Part shown: positions 1-9,330 of the stretch, in pieces | How positions within the stretch are numbered: position 1 is the stretch's first letter | Layout of the letters: the number at the start of each line of letters is the position of its first letter | Source: Bacteroides sp. | Lineage (GTDB): Bacteria; Bacteroidota; Bacteroidia; Bacteroidales; Bacteroidaceae | Direction of reading: 5' to 3' | Length of the DNA: 64,000 nt | NCBI RefSeq assembly: GCF_028690125.1 | Contig: NZ_JAQVBV010000025.1 | Coordinates: 1-64,000 of the forward strand | Made by a program: the position numbers and the translations under genes | Notes under the pieces: model-generated | The model's database searches: none | Told to the model about the DNA's origin: nothing | The model's input: only the letters and a program-made list of their open reading frames with translations

Positions 1-758
1 TCGGACAATTTTAACCAGGACATTTCTTTAGGCCGGATTAAAGCGTAGTGTAATATGTAACTGGCTAATAGGAAATGTTTGTTTTCCTTTTCCAGATATT
101 CGCGCAAACGTATCATATCTTTATCTGTGATACCTTCGCGCTCCTTTTTATAACCATTCTTTTTTATACTGCTTATTCCTTCTGTTGCTTTTGTTTTTGT
201 GTAGGAATGTTGTACTAGGTATCCATCAAATGTACTTAACCACGTTAGATAGTTATTTCTGGTGCAGACTGAATTGTTACGATCGATATATATGTAATCC
301 AAAAATTCGCTGACTAGCATCATATCGAATTGATATATATATGTAATAGGCACTTTCCTAGCATCATTCCATGAAATAAACATGCGTAGCATGGAAATAT
401 AGCCATAATGTGTCTTTTCCCTTAAATTACCATCATTAAGTAGCTTTTGCAGATAGTTTTTATATCTTTCGCAAACGTCTTTGAATTTGTGATAAGCTTT
501 TGAATTTTCCGCTTCGATCCAGGGATTCCAGCCGTTTTCTAGTTGCTTACTAAGGCGATAAATTAATCCAGAGGCAAATTTCCTTCGCTCTGTAATCTTC
601 CCAATGTGATTCAATTTGATTTTTTTTCGGCGCATGTTCCCACTTGCCGGATCGAAAGCATTAAAGCCGATGTACCATTCCTTCCCCGTGTAGAGCTTGG
701 GATAAGAATACCCTATTATTTCTTTGATAGGGCTATTTTCTGAATTTGATGCAAACAT
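1..758 (-). CDS. Tyrosine recombinase (phage-type integrase), 5' part, runs off the left edge
   Basis: The minus strand is open from an ATG at 758 to the window edge, giving about 252 residues without a stop. The N-terminal part (Arm-like, with 'FDPASGNMRRKKIKLN' and 'GWNPWIE') and the following SAM-like core-binding region are typical of Bacteroides tyrosine recombinases. The visible end, 'ASYILHYALIRPKEMSWLKL', is the start of the catalytic domain with its first Arg; the remaining catalytic residues are outside the window. The frame is also open up to an ATG at 875, but that would lie inside a hairpin, so 758 is preferred. The gene lies just downstream of tRNA-fMet on the same strand, the usual place for the integrase of a tRNA-targeted integrative element. 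Family assignment is confident; the element type is not visible. Confidence 0.9.
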   Translation of the reverse strand, partial: MFASNSENSPIKEIIGYSYPKLYTGKEWYIGFNAFDPASGNMRRKKIKLNHIGKITERRKFASGLIYRLSKQLENGWNPWIEAENSKAYHKFKDVCERYKNYLQKLLNDGNLREKTHYGYISMLRMFISWNDARKVPITYIYQFDMMLVSEFLDYIYIDRNNSVCTRNNYLTWLSTFDGYLVQHSYTKTKATEGISSIKKNGYKKEREGITDKDMIRLREYLEKENKHFLLASYILHYALIRPKEMSWLKLS

Positions 759-858
759 TTTTTTTACATTCTTTCGATTTACGAAGAATGTAGCGTTAAT
801 AATCTGCCAATTAGAGCATTTCGGTACATGTCCCGATTTTGTCCCGGTATAAAATCGG

Positions 859-892
859 AAGCAGCTAATAATCATTTGACTATTAGCTGCTT
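859..892 (-). terminator. Hairpin downstream of tRNA-fMet
   Basis: Two perfect 12-bp arms (859-870 and 881-892) are separated by 10 nt, just past the 3' end of the tRNA gene. It is likely the tRNA transcript terminator, although the U-rich tail is short. It could alternatively belong to the attachment-site region of the element to the left. Confidence 0.5.
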
Positions 893-905
893 ATCTTACC
901 TTTAG

Positions 906-978
<73 letters not shown>

Positions 979-1172
979 ATGTTTGATGGTGCAAAGGTAC
1001 GGCTTTCTTTGGGATAAACAAATTATTTGCAGAATATTTTTCCAGAAAAGAAGACTTTGATTTATATATTGCTGATAATGAGATGAGTAATGTTGAAACT
1101 TTTTCTTAGCACCTATTAATATACAAATGTTAATATTCTCTCCGTTTTCTTGTATGGTCTAAAGAAAAGAAT

Positions 1173-1180
1173 TACTTTTG
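1173..1180 (+). promoter_or_regulatory. Bacteroides -7 box upstream of the TetR gene
   Basis: TACTTTTG matches the TAnnTTTG -7 consensus and lies 34 nt before the ATG at 1215. A weak TTG lies about 21 nt further upstream. Confidence 0.5.
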
Positions 1181-1214
1181 CTCAAAATATTCAGCAATGT
1201 GCAATTTGTAGCCT

Positions 1215-1805
1215 ATGACCGTATCCAAGACAAAAGCCAAGTTAGTAGATGTAGCCCGTCAGCTTTTTGCGAAGATGGGTGTTGAGAATACTACAATGAA
1301 TGATATCGCTCTTGCTTCTAAAAAAGGTAGACGAACGCTTTATACCTATTTTAAAAGTAAGGATGAAATTTATTTGGCTGTTGTGGAGTCGGAATTAGAT
1401 ATACTGTCCGATATGATGAAGCGGGTGGCTGAGAAAAATATCTCTCCGGACGAGAAGATGTTGGAAATGATCTATACTCGGCTGGATGCAGTGAAAGAGG
1501 TTGTTTACCGGAATGGTACGTTACGTGCAAACTTCTTCCGTGATATATGGCGGGTAGAGAAGGTTCGTAAAAGATTTGATGCAAAAGAAATACAACTTTT
1601 CAAAGCCGTACTGTTGGAAGGACAATCGAAAGGGGTATTTCAGATTGATGACGTGGAAATGGCAGCTGAGTTGGTGCATTATTGTGTGAAAGGAATTGAA
1701 GTACCTTATATCCGTGGGCAGATTGGTGCTCATTTGGATGACGAGGCTAGAAATAGATATGTGTCCAACATTGTGTTTGGGGCGCTACATAGAACAGAAA
1801 TTTAA
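1215..1805 (+). CDS. TetR/AcrR-family transcriptional regulator
   Basis: A 196-residue protein with an N-terminal TetR helix-turn-helix (about residues 8-52). The pattern 'ARQLFAKMGVENTTMNDIA' followed by 'GRRTLYTYFKSKDEIY' is the recognition helix and the conserved family end-of-domain motif. The remaining C-terminal part is a helical ligand-binding and dimerisation domain whose ligand cannot be read from sequence. It is followed after 17 bp by a fabG-like gene and then an rluA-like gene on the same strand, so it heads a likely three-gene operon. It may regulate its own transcript and the reductase; this is inferred from position only. Confidence 0.9.
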   Translation: MTVSKTKAKLVDVARQLFAKMGVENTTMNDIALASKKGRRTLYTYFKSKDEIYLAVVESELDILSDMMKRVAEKNISPDEKMLEMIYTRLDAVKEVVYRNGTLRANFFRDIWRVEKVRKRFDAKEIQLFKAVLLEGQSKGVFQIDDVEMAAELVHYCVKGIEVPYIRGQIGAHLDDEARNRYVSNIVFGALHRTEI

Positions 1806-1822
1806 TTAAATAACTTTTTAGT

Positions 1823-2569
1823 ATGGGATTATTAGACGGAAAAACAGCCATCGTGACCGGTGCCGCTCGCGGTATTGGTAAAGCTATTGCTTTGAAGTTT
1901 GCTGCTGAAGGAGCAAACGTTGCATTTACTGACCTTGTAATTGATGAAAATGCAGAAAAAACAGCTAAAGAACTTGAGGCGTTTGGTGTGAAAGCCAAGG
2001 GTTATGCTTCCAATGCTGCCAACTTCGAAGATACTGCAAAGGTTGTAGAAGAAATTCATAAAGATTTCGGTCGTATCGATATTTTGGTAAATAATGCAGG
2101 TATTACTCGTGACGGTTTGATGATGCGTATGAGTGAACAGCAATGGGATATGGTGATCAATGTAAACTTGAAATCAGCATTCAACTTTGTCCATGCTTGT
2201 ACACCGATCATGATGCGTCAAAAAGCAGGTAGCATTATTAATATGGCATCTGTTGTAGGAGTTCACGGTAATGCAGGTCAAGCTAATTATGCAGCTTCTA
2301 AGGCTGGTATGATCGCATTGGCTAAATCTATCGCTCAGGAGCTTGGTTCTCGTGGTATCCGTGCTAACGCTATCGCACCGGGATTCATCCTGACAGATAT
2401 GACTGCTTCTCTTTCGGAAGAAGTAAGAGCTGATTGGGCAAAGAAGATTCCTTTGCGTCGTGGTGGTACTCCTGAAGATGTGGCAAACATCGCTACCTTC
2501 CTGGCATCAGATATGTCATCATACGTATCAGGTCAGGTGATTCAGGTAGATGGTGGTATGAATATGTAA
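1823..2569 (+). CDS. fabG: 3-oxoacyl-[ACP] reductase, SDR family
   Basis: A 248-residue classical short-chain dehydrogenase, the usual FabG length. It has the Rossmann cofactor motif TGAARGIG (residues 12-19), NNAG (90-93), and the catalytic set Ser143, Tyr156 and Lys160 in YAASK, with Asn115 completing the tetrad. FabG carries out the NADPH-dependent reduction of 3-oxoacyl-ACP in type II fatty acid synthesis in the cytoplasm. Many SDRs share this layout, but the 'PGFILTDMT' and C-terminal 'GQVIQVDGGMNM' signatures favour FabG. It lies between a TetR regulator and an RluA-type enzyme, not in a fab cluster, so a second fabG elsewhere in the genome would not be surprising. Confidence 0.9.
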   Translation: MGLLDGKTAIVTGAARGIGKAIALKFAAEGANVAFTDLVIDENAEKTAKELEAFGVKAKGYASNAANFEDTAKVVEEIHKDFGRIDILVNNAGITRDGLMMRMSEQQWDMVINVNLKSAFNFVHACTPIMMRQKAGSIINMASVVGVHGNAGQANYAASKAGMIALAKSIAQELGSRGIRANAIAPGFILTDMTASLSEEVRADWAKKIPLRRGGTPEDVANIATFLASDMSSYVSGQVIQVDGGMNM

Positions 2570-2578
2570 TCAGGCAGA

Positions 2579-3250
2579 ATGACTGTTGTATACGAAGACA
2601 ACCATATCATTGTAGTCAATAAGACCGCTTCCGAGATCGTTCAGGGAGATAAGACGGGGGATACTCCGCTTTCGGAGACTGTAAAACAGTATTTGAAGGA
2701 GAAGTATCAGAAACCCGGAAATGTCTTTATCGGTGTAACGCACCGACTGGATCGCCCCGTAAGCGGTCTTATCATTTTTGCCAAGACCGGTAAGGCGCTT
2801 GCCCGGCTGAATGAAATGTTCCGGACAAGTGAAGTGAAAAAGACTTATTGGGCAGTGGTGAAGAATGCTCCGAAAGAACCGGAAGGTGAATTAGTCCATT
2901 TCCTTGTACGTAACGAAAAGCAAAATAAAAGCTTTGCTTATGACAAGGAAGTGCCGAATAGTAAAAAAGCGATTTTACATTACCGGCTGATCGGACATTC
3001 GGAAAATTATTATCTGCTGGAAGTTGATTTGAAAACGGGACGTCATCATCAGATTCGTTGTCAGTTGGCAAAAATGGGATGCCCGATTAAAGGGGATTTG
3101 AAATATGGATCTCCACGCTCTAATCCTGATGGAAGTATTTGTTTACATGCTCGAAAAGTGAAGTTTATACATCCGGTATCCAAGGAACAGATAGAATTGG
3201 AAGCTCCTCTTCCCGAAGGAAATTTATGGAAAGGATTTGAACTGTTTTAA
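2579..3250 (+). CDS. RluA-family RNA pseudouridine synthase
   Basis: A 223-residue enzyme starting 9 bp after the fabG stop. The family active-site motif HRLDRPVSG is present with catalytic Asp58, followed by 'TGRHHQIRCQLA', the conserved substrate-binding stretch. No S4 RNA-binding domain precedes the catalytic domain, as in the short RluA/TruC-like members. It isomerises uridine to pseudouridine in rRNA or tRNA; the exact site cannot be assigned. It probably shares a transcript with the TetR and FabG genes. Confidence 0.9.
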   Translation: MTVVYEDNHIIVVNKTASEIVQGDKTGDTPLSETVKQYLKEKYQKPGNVFIGVTHRLDRPVSGLIIFAKTGKALARLNEMFRTSEVKKTYWAVVKNAPKEPEGELVHFLVRNEKQNKSFAYDKEVPNSKKAILHYRLIGHSENYYLLEVDLKTGRHHQIRCQLAKMGCPIKGDLKYGSPRSNPDGSICLHARKVKFIHPVSKEQIELEAPLPEGNLWKGFELF

Positions 3251-3347
3251 TCAGTACAAATCCTTTTTTCTTTTGCCAAAAGAGTTAAAATCTTAGCCAT
3301 TCTCATAGTAAATTCTAGCGACAGTCCGTTTTTTCAGGAATAGACAT

Positions 3348-3355
3348 TATATTTG
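3348..3355 (+). promoter_or_regulatory. -7 box upstream of the first GH92 gene
   Basis: TATATTTG matches TAnnTTTG and lies 38 nt before the ATG at 3394. It would drive the two tandem GH92 genes as one unit. Confidence 0.5.
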
Positions 3356-3393
3356 CATCTTGAAAACTCTTAATTAATCAAGTAGATCATACC

Positions 3394-5658
3394 ATGAAAC
3401 AAATTTTGTATCTATTACTGGGATGTCTAATCCCTTTCCAATTTCTGACAGCTAACGTTTATCGTTCACCGGAAAGAACTCCGGTTGATTATGTTAATCC
3501 GTATATCGGAAATATCAGTCACTTGTTGGTTCCAACTTATCCTACTGTTCATTTACCTAATAGTATGCTGCGAGTATACCCCGAACGGGAGAATTTTACA
3601 GGAAACGCCATTAATGGCTTGCCGTTAATGGTTACTAGTCACCGGGGAAGTTCAGCTTTCAATTTGAGCCCTTATCAGGGAGATTTGTCCGAAGCTAAAA
3701 GTACTATACATTACGGATACGATAATGAAGTTATCAAACCTTATTATTACAGTGTAGATTTGGATGATAACGAGATATACGTTCAGTATGCTCCTTCGCA
3801 TCAAGCGGGCATCTATCAGATGGACTTTTCGCAGACGGACAAGCCTGTTTATCTGATATTCAACACGCGTGACGGAGAACTGCAAACAGATGGTAAGTCA
3901 ATCAGCGGTTATCAGAAGCTGGGCAACCGGACGCAAGTCTATATATATGTAGAAACAGATAAAGTCCCACTTAAAATAGGTACTCACAAAGGAGGGGCTA
4001 TCGATACGAATGATAAGATGACAAGAGGCAATAATGCTTTCTATATAATGGAATATCCCAAAGGAACGGCTTCTGTAAAACTTCGCTATGGCGTCTCCTT
4101 TATCTCTGCTGAACAGGCTGAGAAGAATCTTCACCGTGAAATCAAAAACTACAATCTACAAGCTGTAGCTGATGCGGGACGTAAACTCTGGAATGAAACT
4201 TTGGGAAAGATTCGGGTGAACGGAGGTACGGATGATGAGAAAACTGTGTTTTATACGTCATTGTATCGTACTTACGAACGTATGATCTGCATTTCCGAAG
4301 ACGGCAAATATTTCAGTGCTTATGACGGAAAAATACACGATGACGAAGGAACTCCATTTTATGTGGATGATTGGATTTGGGATACTTACCGGGCTACTCA
4401 TCCTCTACGATTGATCATTGAGGCGGAGAAAGAGAGTGATATGGTCAATTCATTTATCCGGATGGCTTATCAGATGGAAAATCATTGGATGCCTACTTTC
4501 CCTGAAATTAACGGAGATAGCCGGCGTATGAACAGTAATCATGGTGTAGCCACGGTGCTGGACGCTTATAACAAAGGCATCCGCTCGTTCGATCTGGAAA
4601 AAGCTTATCAAGTTTGTAAGGCTGGTATTACAGAAAAAACATTGGCGCCCTGGTCGTCCCAACCCGCCGGAGTGTTGGATCAGTTCTATAAAGATCACGG
4701 TTATTTCCCTGCACTTGCAGTAGGCGAGGAAGAAACTGTTCCTGAAGTTCACTCCTGGGAAAAACGCCAACCGATTGCAGTTACTTTGGGAACTGTGTAT
4801 GACGAATGGTGTTTGGGTAATATTGCTAAACTGCTGGGAAATAAGAAAGATGCAGATCATTTCCTGAAAAGAAGTTTGAACTATCAGACCGTTTTCAATA
4901 AGGAAACTCGTTTCTTCCATCCGAAAGATACGTTTGGCAATTTCATTCAGCCGTTTGATTATCGTTTCTCCAGTGGAATGGGCGGACGTGAAACTTATGA
5001 TGAGAATAATGCTTGGGTGTATCGTTGGGATGTTCCGCATAATGTGAATGATCTGGTAAGTTTGATGGGAGGTAAAACTCGTTTTGTGGAAGAGTTGGAA
5101 CGGATGTACAACACTTCCTTAGGAAAAGCACGTTATGATTTCTATTCTCAGTTCCCTGACCATACGGGTAATGTGGGTCAGTTCTCAATGGGAAACGAAC
5201 CGGCCATGCATATTCCTTATCTTTATAATTATGCGGGAGAGCCTTGGCGTACTCAAAAGCGTGTGCGTAACTTGCTGACGCAGTGGTTCCGTAATGACTT
5301 GATGGGTATTCCCGGAGATGAAGACGGAGGAGGATTGACCTCATTTGTGGTATTCTCTATGATGGGGTTCTATCCGGTTACTCCCGGTTTGCCGATGTAT
5401 GTCATCGGAAGTCCGGTATTCGAGAAACAAACAATTCAGTTGAGCAATGGTAAAACATTCCAGATAGTCTGTCGGAATTATTCTCCGGAGAATAAGTTTA
5501 TTCAGTCGGCTAAGTTAAATGGAAAGGTTTGGGATAAGTCTTGGTTCAGCCATGACGAACTAATGAAAGGTGGAGTACTGGAATTTGTCATGGGCAAACG
5601 TCCGAATAAAGCATGGGCAGCAGGAGATGATGCGATTCCACCTTCTTTCAATATGTAA
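3394..5658 (+). CDS. GH92 family exo-alpha-mannosidase, divergent member
   Basis: A 754-residue secreted protein with a signal peptide (residues 1-20, ending LTA). The GH92 C-terminal catalytic domain is recognisable from 'DTYRATHPL', 'MGNEPAMHIPYLYNYAGEPW' with the putative catalytic acid Glu602, and 'GDEDGGGLTSF' followed by 'MMGFYPV', the general-base region. GH92 enzymes are calcium-dependent inverting exo-alpha-mannosidases. The N-terminal domain is unusual: the HTHLSGTG-type motif of the neighbouring GH92 is replaced by a segment reading 'GNAINGLPLMVTSHRGSSAF', and the GQMSAW motif reads GGLTSF. It is therefore a divergent subgroup whose linkage specificity cannot be guessed. It forms an operon with the next GH92 (45-bp gap) and is probably periplasmic. 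Confidence 0.88.
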   Translation: MKQILYLLLGCLIPFQFLTANVYRSPERTPVDYVNPYIGNISHLLVPTYPTVHLPNSMLRVYPERENFTGNAINGLPLMVTSHRGSSAFNLSPYQGDLSEAKSTIHYGYDNEVIKPYYYSVDLDDNEIYVQYAPSHQAGIYQMDFSQTDKPVYLIFNTRDGELQTDGKSISGYQKLGNRTQVYIYVETDKVPLKIGTHKGGAIDTNDKMTRGNNAFYIMEYPKGTASVKLRYGVSFISAEQAEKNLHREIKNYNLQAVADAGRKLWNETLGKIRVNGGTDDEKTVFYTSLYRTYERMICISEDGKYFSAYDGKIHDDEGTPFYVDDWIWDTYRATHPLRLIIEAEKESDMVNSFIRMAYQMENHWMPTFPEINGDSRRMNSNHGVATVLDAYNKGIRSFDLEKAYQVCKAGITEKTLAPWSSQPAGVLDQFYKDHGYFPALAVGEEETVPEVHSWEKRQPIAVTLGTVYDEWCLGNIAKLLGNKKDADHFLKRSLNYQTVFNKETRFFHPKDTFGNFIQPFDYRFSSGMGGRETYDENNAWVYRWDVPHNVNDLVSLMGGKTRFVEELERMYNTSLGKARYDFYSQFPDHTGNVGQFSMGNEPAMHIPYLYNYAGEPWRTQKRVRNLLTQWFRNDLMGIPGDEDGGGLTSFVVFSMMGFYPVTPGLPMYVIGSPVFEKQTIQLSNGKTFQIVCRNYSPENKFIQSAKLNGKVWDKSWFSHDELMKGGVLEFVMGKRPNKAWAAGDDAIPPSFNM

Positions 5659-5703
5659 ATGGTTATTTAAATATTAATAAGAAGAAATTTTTAAGTAATA
5701 CAA

Positions 5704-7962
5704 ATGAACGCATTCAGGCTATTAATGGCAGCTTCCTGTTTTTTGGCAATATCAGCCAATGGGGTTGCCCAGAAAGATTATTCAAAGAGCGAAGGATTGT
5801 TACAGTATGTTGATCCGACTATCGGCTCCGGTTATCACGGACACGTCTTTGTTGGTACGAGTGTACCTTACGGAATGGTACAACTCGGTCCGAACAATAT
5901 TCATAAGGGTTGGGATTGGTGCTCAGGTTATCATCATTCCGACAGTATTATGATTGGTTTTTCGCATACTCATCTTAGTGGTACGGGATGTACTGATTTA
6001 GGTGATGTCTTGATTATGCCCCTTAATGAAATCCGTACCCCCCGGGGAAATCAGGATGATATACGAGATGGATATGCTTCGAGGTATTCTCATGCTAATG
6101 AAGTGACACGTCCGGAATATTATTCTATTGTATTAGACAGATACGATATTAAGGCAGAACTGACGACAACCGATCGGGTAGGTTTTCATCGTTACACTTA
6201 TCCTGAGGGGAAACCGGCTTCTATTCTTATCGACCTGCGTGAAGGTAACGGCACTAATGCTTATGAAAGTTATATCCGCAAGGTAGATGATTTTACAGTG
6301 GAAGGTTATCGTTACGTAAGAGGATGGAGCCCTAGCCGTAAAGTCTACTTTGTATTGAAGAGTGATAAAAAGATAGAGAAGTTTACTGCCTATGATGACA
6401 ACACTCCGAAGCCTTGGGAACAATTGAAAGTGGAATCTGTGAAGAGCGTGCTGACTTTCGGTGACGTAAAGGAAGTAAAGATCAAAGTTGCTATATCTTC
6501 AGTCAGTTGCGACAATGCAGCAATGAATTTGCGTGAGGAACTTCCTCATTGGGACTTCGATAAGGTAGTGCAAATGAACAGTGAACGCTGGAACGAGCAA
6601 TTACAGAAAATGATTGTCCAATCGGACGACGAAGCCGCCAAACGTGTATTCTATACGGCACATTATCATACGATGATTGCTCCTACACTCTTTTGCGATG
6701 TCAATGGTGAGTATCGCGGAATGAATGACATGATTTATACAGATCCGAAAAAGGCGAACTATACTACGCTCTCTTTATGGGATACTTATCGTGCTTTGCA
6801 TCCGTTGATGACTATTACCCATCCCGAACGAGTGGATGATGTGATCAATTCGATGCTTTCTATTTATCGACAACAGGACAAACTTCCAATTTGGCCTTTA
6901 ATGAGCGGGGAAACGAACCAGATGCCCGGCTATAGTTCTGTTCCTGTAATTGCCGATGCTTATCTGAAAGGATTCACCGGATTTAATGCAGAAGATGCTT
7001 TTCAGGCGATGAAGGCAACTGCTACTTACGAAAAACAGAACGGAGTTCCTTTTGTAATGGCACGTGAATATATCCCTGCTGATAAAGTGCATGAAGCAAC
7101 TTCTATTGCTATGGAATATGCTGTAGATGATTGGGGAATTGCGGCCATGGCAAAGAAGATGGGCAAGACTGCCGATTATGAGAAATTCTTGAAACGTGCT
7201 CATTATTATAAACACTATTTTGATCCTTCCATTCACTTTATCCGTCCGAAAATGGAAGATGGTTCATGGCGGACTCCTTATGATCCGGCACGTTCTATTC
7301 ACGGAGTCGGTGATTTTTGCGAAGGTAATGGATGGCAGTATACTTTCTTTGCTCCGCAAGATCCGTATGGACTAATTAATCTGTTCGGTGGTGACAAACC
7401 ATTCACCGATAAACTTGATAGCTTTTTTACGAATAATGATAGTATGGGTGAAGGTGCTTCCAGTGACATTACCGGATTAATCGGCCAATATGCACATGGG
7501 AATGAACCAAGCCATCATATTGCTTATTTATATACATATGCCGGTGAGCAATGGAAAGCTGCTGAGAAAGTCCGCTTCATTATGGATAATTTTTATACGG
7601 ACAAGCCCGACGGTATCATTGGTAATGAAGATTGCGGACAAATGTCTGCATGGTATCTTCTTTCAGCAATGGGATTCTATCAGGTAAATCCTTCTGAAGG
7701 AATATTTGCATTCGGAAGCCCCCGTTTTAACAAGATGGAAGTAAAAGTACGTGGTGGAAAGGTCTTTACTGTAGAAGCATTAAATAACAGTAAAGAAAAT
7801 ATTTATATTCAACAGGTTTATTTGAATGGCAAACCTTATAATCAGAGTTATATTCTATATGATGATATAATAAATGGAAGTACTCTGAAATTTGTAATGG
7901 GTAAGAAGCCCAATAAGAAATTCGGTAAGGTGCCTGAGAACAGACCTATTACCTTGAATTAA
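5704..7962 (+). CDS. GH92 family exo-alpha-mannosidase, canonical
   Basis: A 752-residue protein with an N-terminal signal peptide (cleavage near ANGVAQ). All canonical GH92 signatures are present: 'VDPTIGSGYHGHVF', 'GWDWCSGYH', 'GFSHTHLSGTG', 'LWDTYRALHPL', 'YAHGNEPSHHIAYLYTYAG' with catalytic acid Glu601, and 'GNEDCGQMSAWY'. The family removes terminal alpha-linked mannose with inversion using Ca2+. It is probably periplasmic and trims alpha-mannan side chains alongside the other GH92 and GH38 enzymes of this locus. It is co-directional with the preceding divergent GH92. Linkage preference cannot be assigned from sequence alone. Confidence 0.93.
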   Translation: MNAFRLLMAASCFLAISANGVAQKDYSKSEGLLQYVDPTIGSGYHGHVFVGTSVPYGMVQLGPNNIHKGWDWCSGYHHSDSIMIGFSHTHLSGTGCTDLGDVLIMPLNEIRTPRGNQDDIRDGYASRYSHANEVTRPEYYSIVLDRYDIKAELTTTDRVGFHRYTYPEGKPASILIDLREGNGTNAYESYIRKVDDFTVEGYRYVRGWSPSRKVYFVLKSDKKIEKFTAYDDNTPKPWEQLKVESVKSVLTFGDVKEVKIKVAISSVSCDNAAMNLREELPHWDFDKVVQMNSERWNEQLQKMIVQSDDEAAKRVFYTAHYHTMIAPTLFCDVNGEYRGMNDMIYTDPKKANYTTLSLWDTYRALHPLMTITHPERVDDVINSMLSIYRQQDKLPIWPLMSGETNQMPGYSSVPVIADAYLKGFTGFNAEDAFQAMKATATYEKQNGVPFVMAREYIPADKVHEATSIAMEYAVDDWGIAAMAKKMGKTADYEKFLKRAHYYKHYFDPSIHFIRPKMEDGSWRTPYDPARSIHGVGDFCEGNGWQYTFFAPQDPYGLINLFGGDKPFTDKLDSFFTNNDSMGEGASSDITGLIGQYAHGNEPSHHIAYLYTYAGEQWKAAEKVRFIMDNFYTDKPDGIIGNEDCGQMSAWYLLSAMGFYQVNPSEGIFAFGSPRFNKMEVKVRGGKVFTVEALNNSKENIYIQQVYLNGKPYNQSYILYDDIINGSTLKFVMGKKPNKKFGKVPENRPITLN

Positions 7963-7992
7963 TAATAAGATGAATTATTTTGGAGCTGCTTT

Positions 7993-8100
7993 AAATTACC
8001 TATAGGTAAATGACTGATTACCTCGCAGTAGTTGATCAACTACCCCGTAGTAGAGAGACAACTACTACTAGGTGATTTTCAGGTCACCTACAGTTACTTT
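7993..8100. repeat. Cluster of short perfect palindromes in a convergent intergenic region
   Basis: Just after the GH92 stop the sequence holds the perfect palindromes ttacctataggtaa and gtagttgatcaactac, then repeated gtagt/actac blocks and an aggtga...tcacct hairpin, all within about 100 bp. No ORF is visible. It may be a structured 3' end or a protein-binding cluster. Confidence 0.55.
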
Positions 8101-8134
8101 TATAAGTCAGTTCTGAATGTTTATAAAAATAGAT

Positions 8135-8180
8135 CGGGAGCGTAGAGATTGCAATTTTAATGTATGTCTCTATGCTCCCG
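8135..8180. terminator. Hairpin terminator between convergent genes
   Basis: Arms 8135-8148 and 8167-8180 form a 14-bp stem with one G-T pair. On the minus strand it is followed by a T-rich run, so it suits termination of the membrane acyltransferase-like gene ending at 8215; it may also stop leftward-to-right transcription from the GH92 pair. Confidence 0.6.
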
Positions 8181-8214
8181 AAATGTTATCGCTTTGCGAG
8201 TATTTATATCGAAG

Positions 8215-9330
8215 CTACACCTTCAGGAATATCTTGTGTTTATAGAGGAAGTAAAGGAAATACCAACACACTCCGATATAGAATATATCGGCTACAAAAC
8301 CTTGCAGATAATCAGGAGATAACGCTATGCATCCTTTGCTAAAGAATTCGGAGGCTTTTGTGAATCCGATAATCCGTTGTGCCAAATAAATGGTGATGGA
8401 ATTCATTCCGATAACCGTAAAGAAAAAAGCCCACTTCTTGAAATTCAACACGTCGATCACATAATAGAACAGTGCTATATGCATGAAGCCAAGACCTCCT
8501 ACGAAGCAAACAAATGAGCTTGACCATAACTTTTTATTGATAGGCATTAACTCACCCCACAACTGTCCTACGATTACCAATGCTATACCGATTAACAGCA
8601 AATATAAAGCTTTCTTTGAGGGAGTAACTTTATTTGTTTCCCACTTGATGAATCGTCCCGCCTGCATTCCCAACAGAGCAGTTGCAATAGCAGGAATAGT
8701 ACTCAGGATTCCTTCGGGGTCCTGATACTTACCTGCCCAGGTTCCGAACAACAATACGCGGTCAATCCATCCTGCAAAGTTTCCTTGCGGGCTAAAATTG
8801 CTCACTCCGGCTGGAGCATCGGGAGCTGGGACAAAAGCGATTACCAGATAATAGCCTACTAGTATGGTTACTATCCAAACGATGCGTGCCCGTTGCTTAA
8901 AGTTTGTGTAGATCAATGCTCCGAACATCCATGCCAGACCGATGCGTCCAAGCACACTCATATATCTCATATTAGGGAAATCGAAATTAAGTCCGTTATT
9001 ATAAAGAATACCCAGTAGGAAAAGTATTATTCCACGGCGGAATATATCTTTTTGTATTTGAGCTTTCGTATCGTTTTTTTCCAGTTTATTGGCTAACGAA
9101 AAAGGAAAAGAGATTCCCGCAATGAAAAGAAAAAGGGGGAAGATAATGTCATGATGTTGAAATCCGTCCCATTCGGCATGTTGCATTTGAATGGCAAGCC
9201 AGTCAGTCACAGGATTACTCCATATCTGTGATAAAGCGCCCAAGAGCCCCGCACCACCCATAATGAAAAACATATCAAAGCCTCTCAGCGCGTCTAACGA
9301 ACGAAGTCTGTTCGATTTCTTTTGATCCAT
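8215..9330 (-). CDS. Multi-pass membrane protein, DUF5009/HGSNAT-like acyltransferase family
   Basis: A 371-residue integral membrane protein with about ten hydrophobic segments. The N-terminus 'RLRSLDALRGFDMFFIMGG' and the following 'HHDIIFPLFLFIAGISFPFS' match the DUF5009 / heparan-alpha-glucosaminide N-acetyltransferase-like family, which resembles lysosomal HGSNAT and is common in Bacteroides PULs. By analogy it may acetylate a sugar across the inner membrane, but no activity can be read from sequence. It lies in the mannan PUL between the GH92 pair and the GH38 gene, on the opposite strand to the former and the same strand as the latter. Its own promoter is not obvious. Confidence 0.8.
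   Translation of the reverse strand: MDQKKSNRLRSLDALRGFDMFFIMGGAGLLGALSQIWSNPVTDWLAIQMQHAEWDGFQHHDIIFPLFLFIAGISFPFSLANKLEKNDTKAQIQKDIFRRGIILFLLGILYNNGLNFDFPNMRYMSVLGRIGLAWMFGALIYTNFKQRARIVWIVTILVGYYLVIAFVPAPDAPAGVSNFSPQGNFAGWIDRVLLFGTWAGKYQDPEGILSTIPAIATALLGMQAGRFIKWETNKVTPSKKALYLLLIGIALVIVGQLWGELMPINKKLWSSSFVCFVGGLGFMHIALFYYVIDVLNFKKWAFFFTVIGMNSITIYLAQRIIGFTKASEFFSKGCIALSPDYLQGFVADIFYIGVCWYFLYFLYKHKIFLKV

Noticed and set aside
759-875. Upstream start of the recombinase at 875
   Set aside because: It would begin inside the hairpin after tRNA-fMet and adds residues unlike the family N-terminus.
1351-1584. Minus-strand ORFs inside the TetR and fabG genes
   Set aside because: They are shadows of strong coding frames on the opposite strand, with no independent support.
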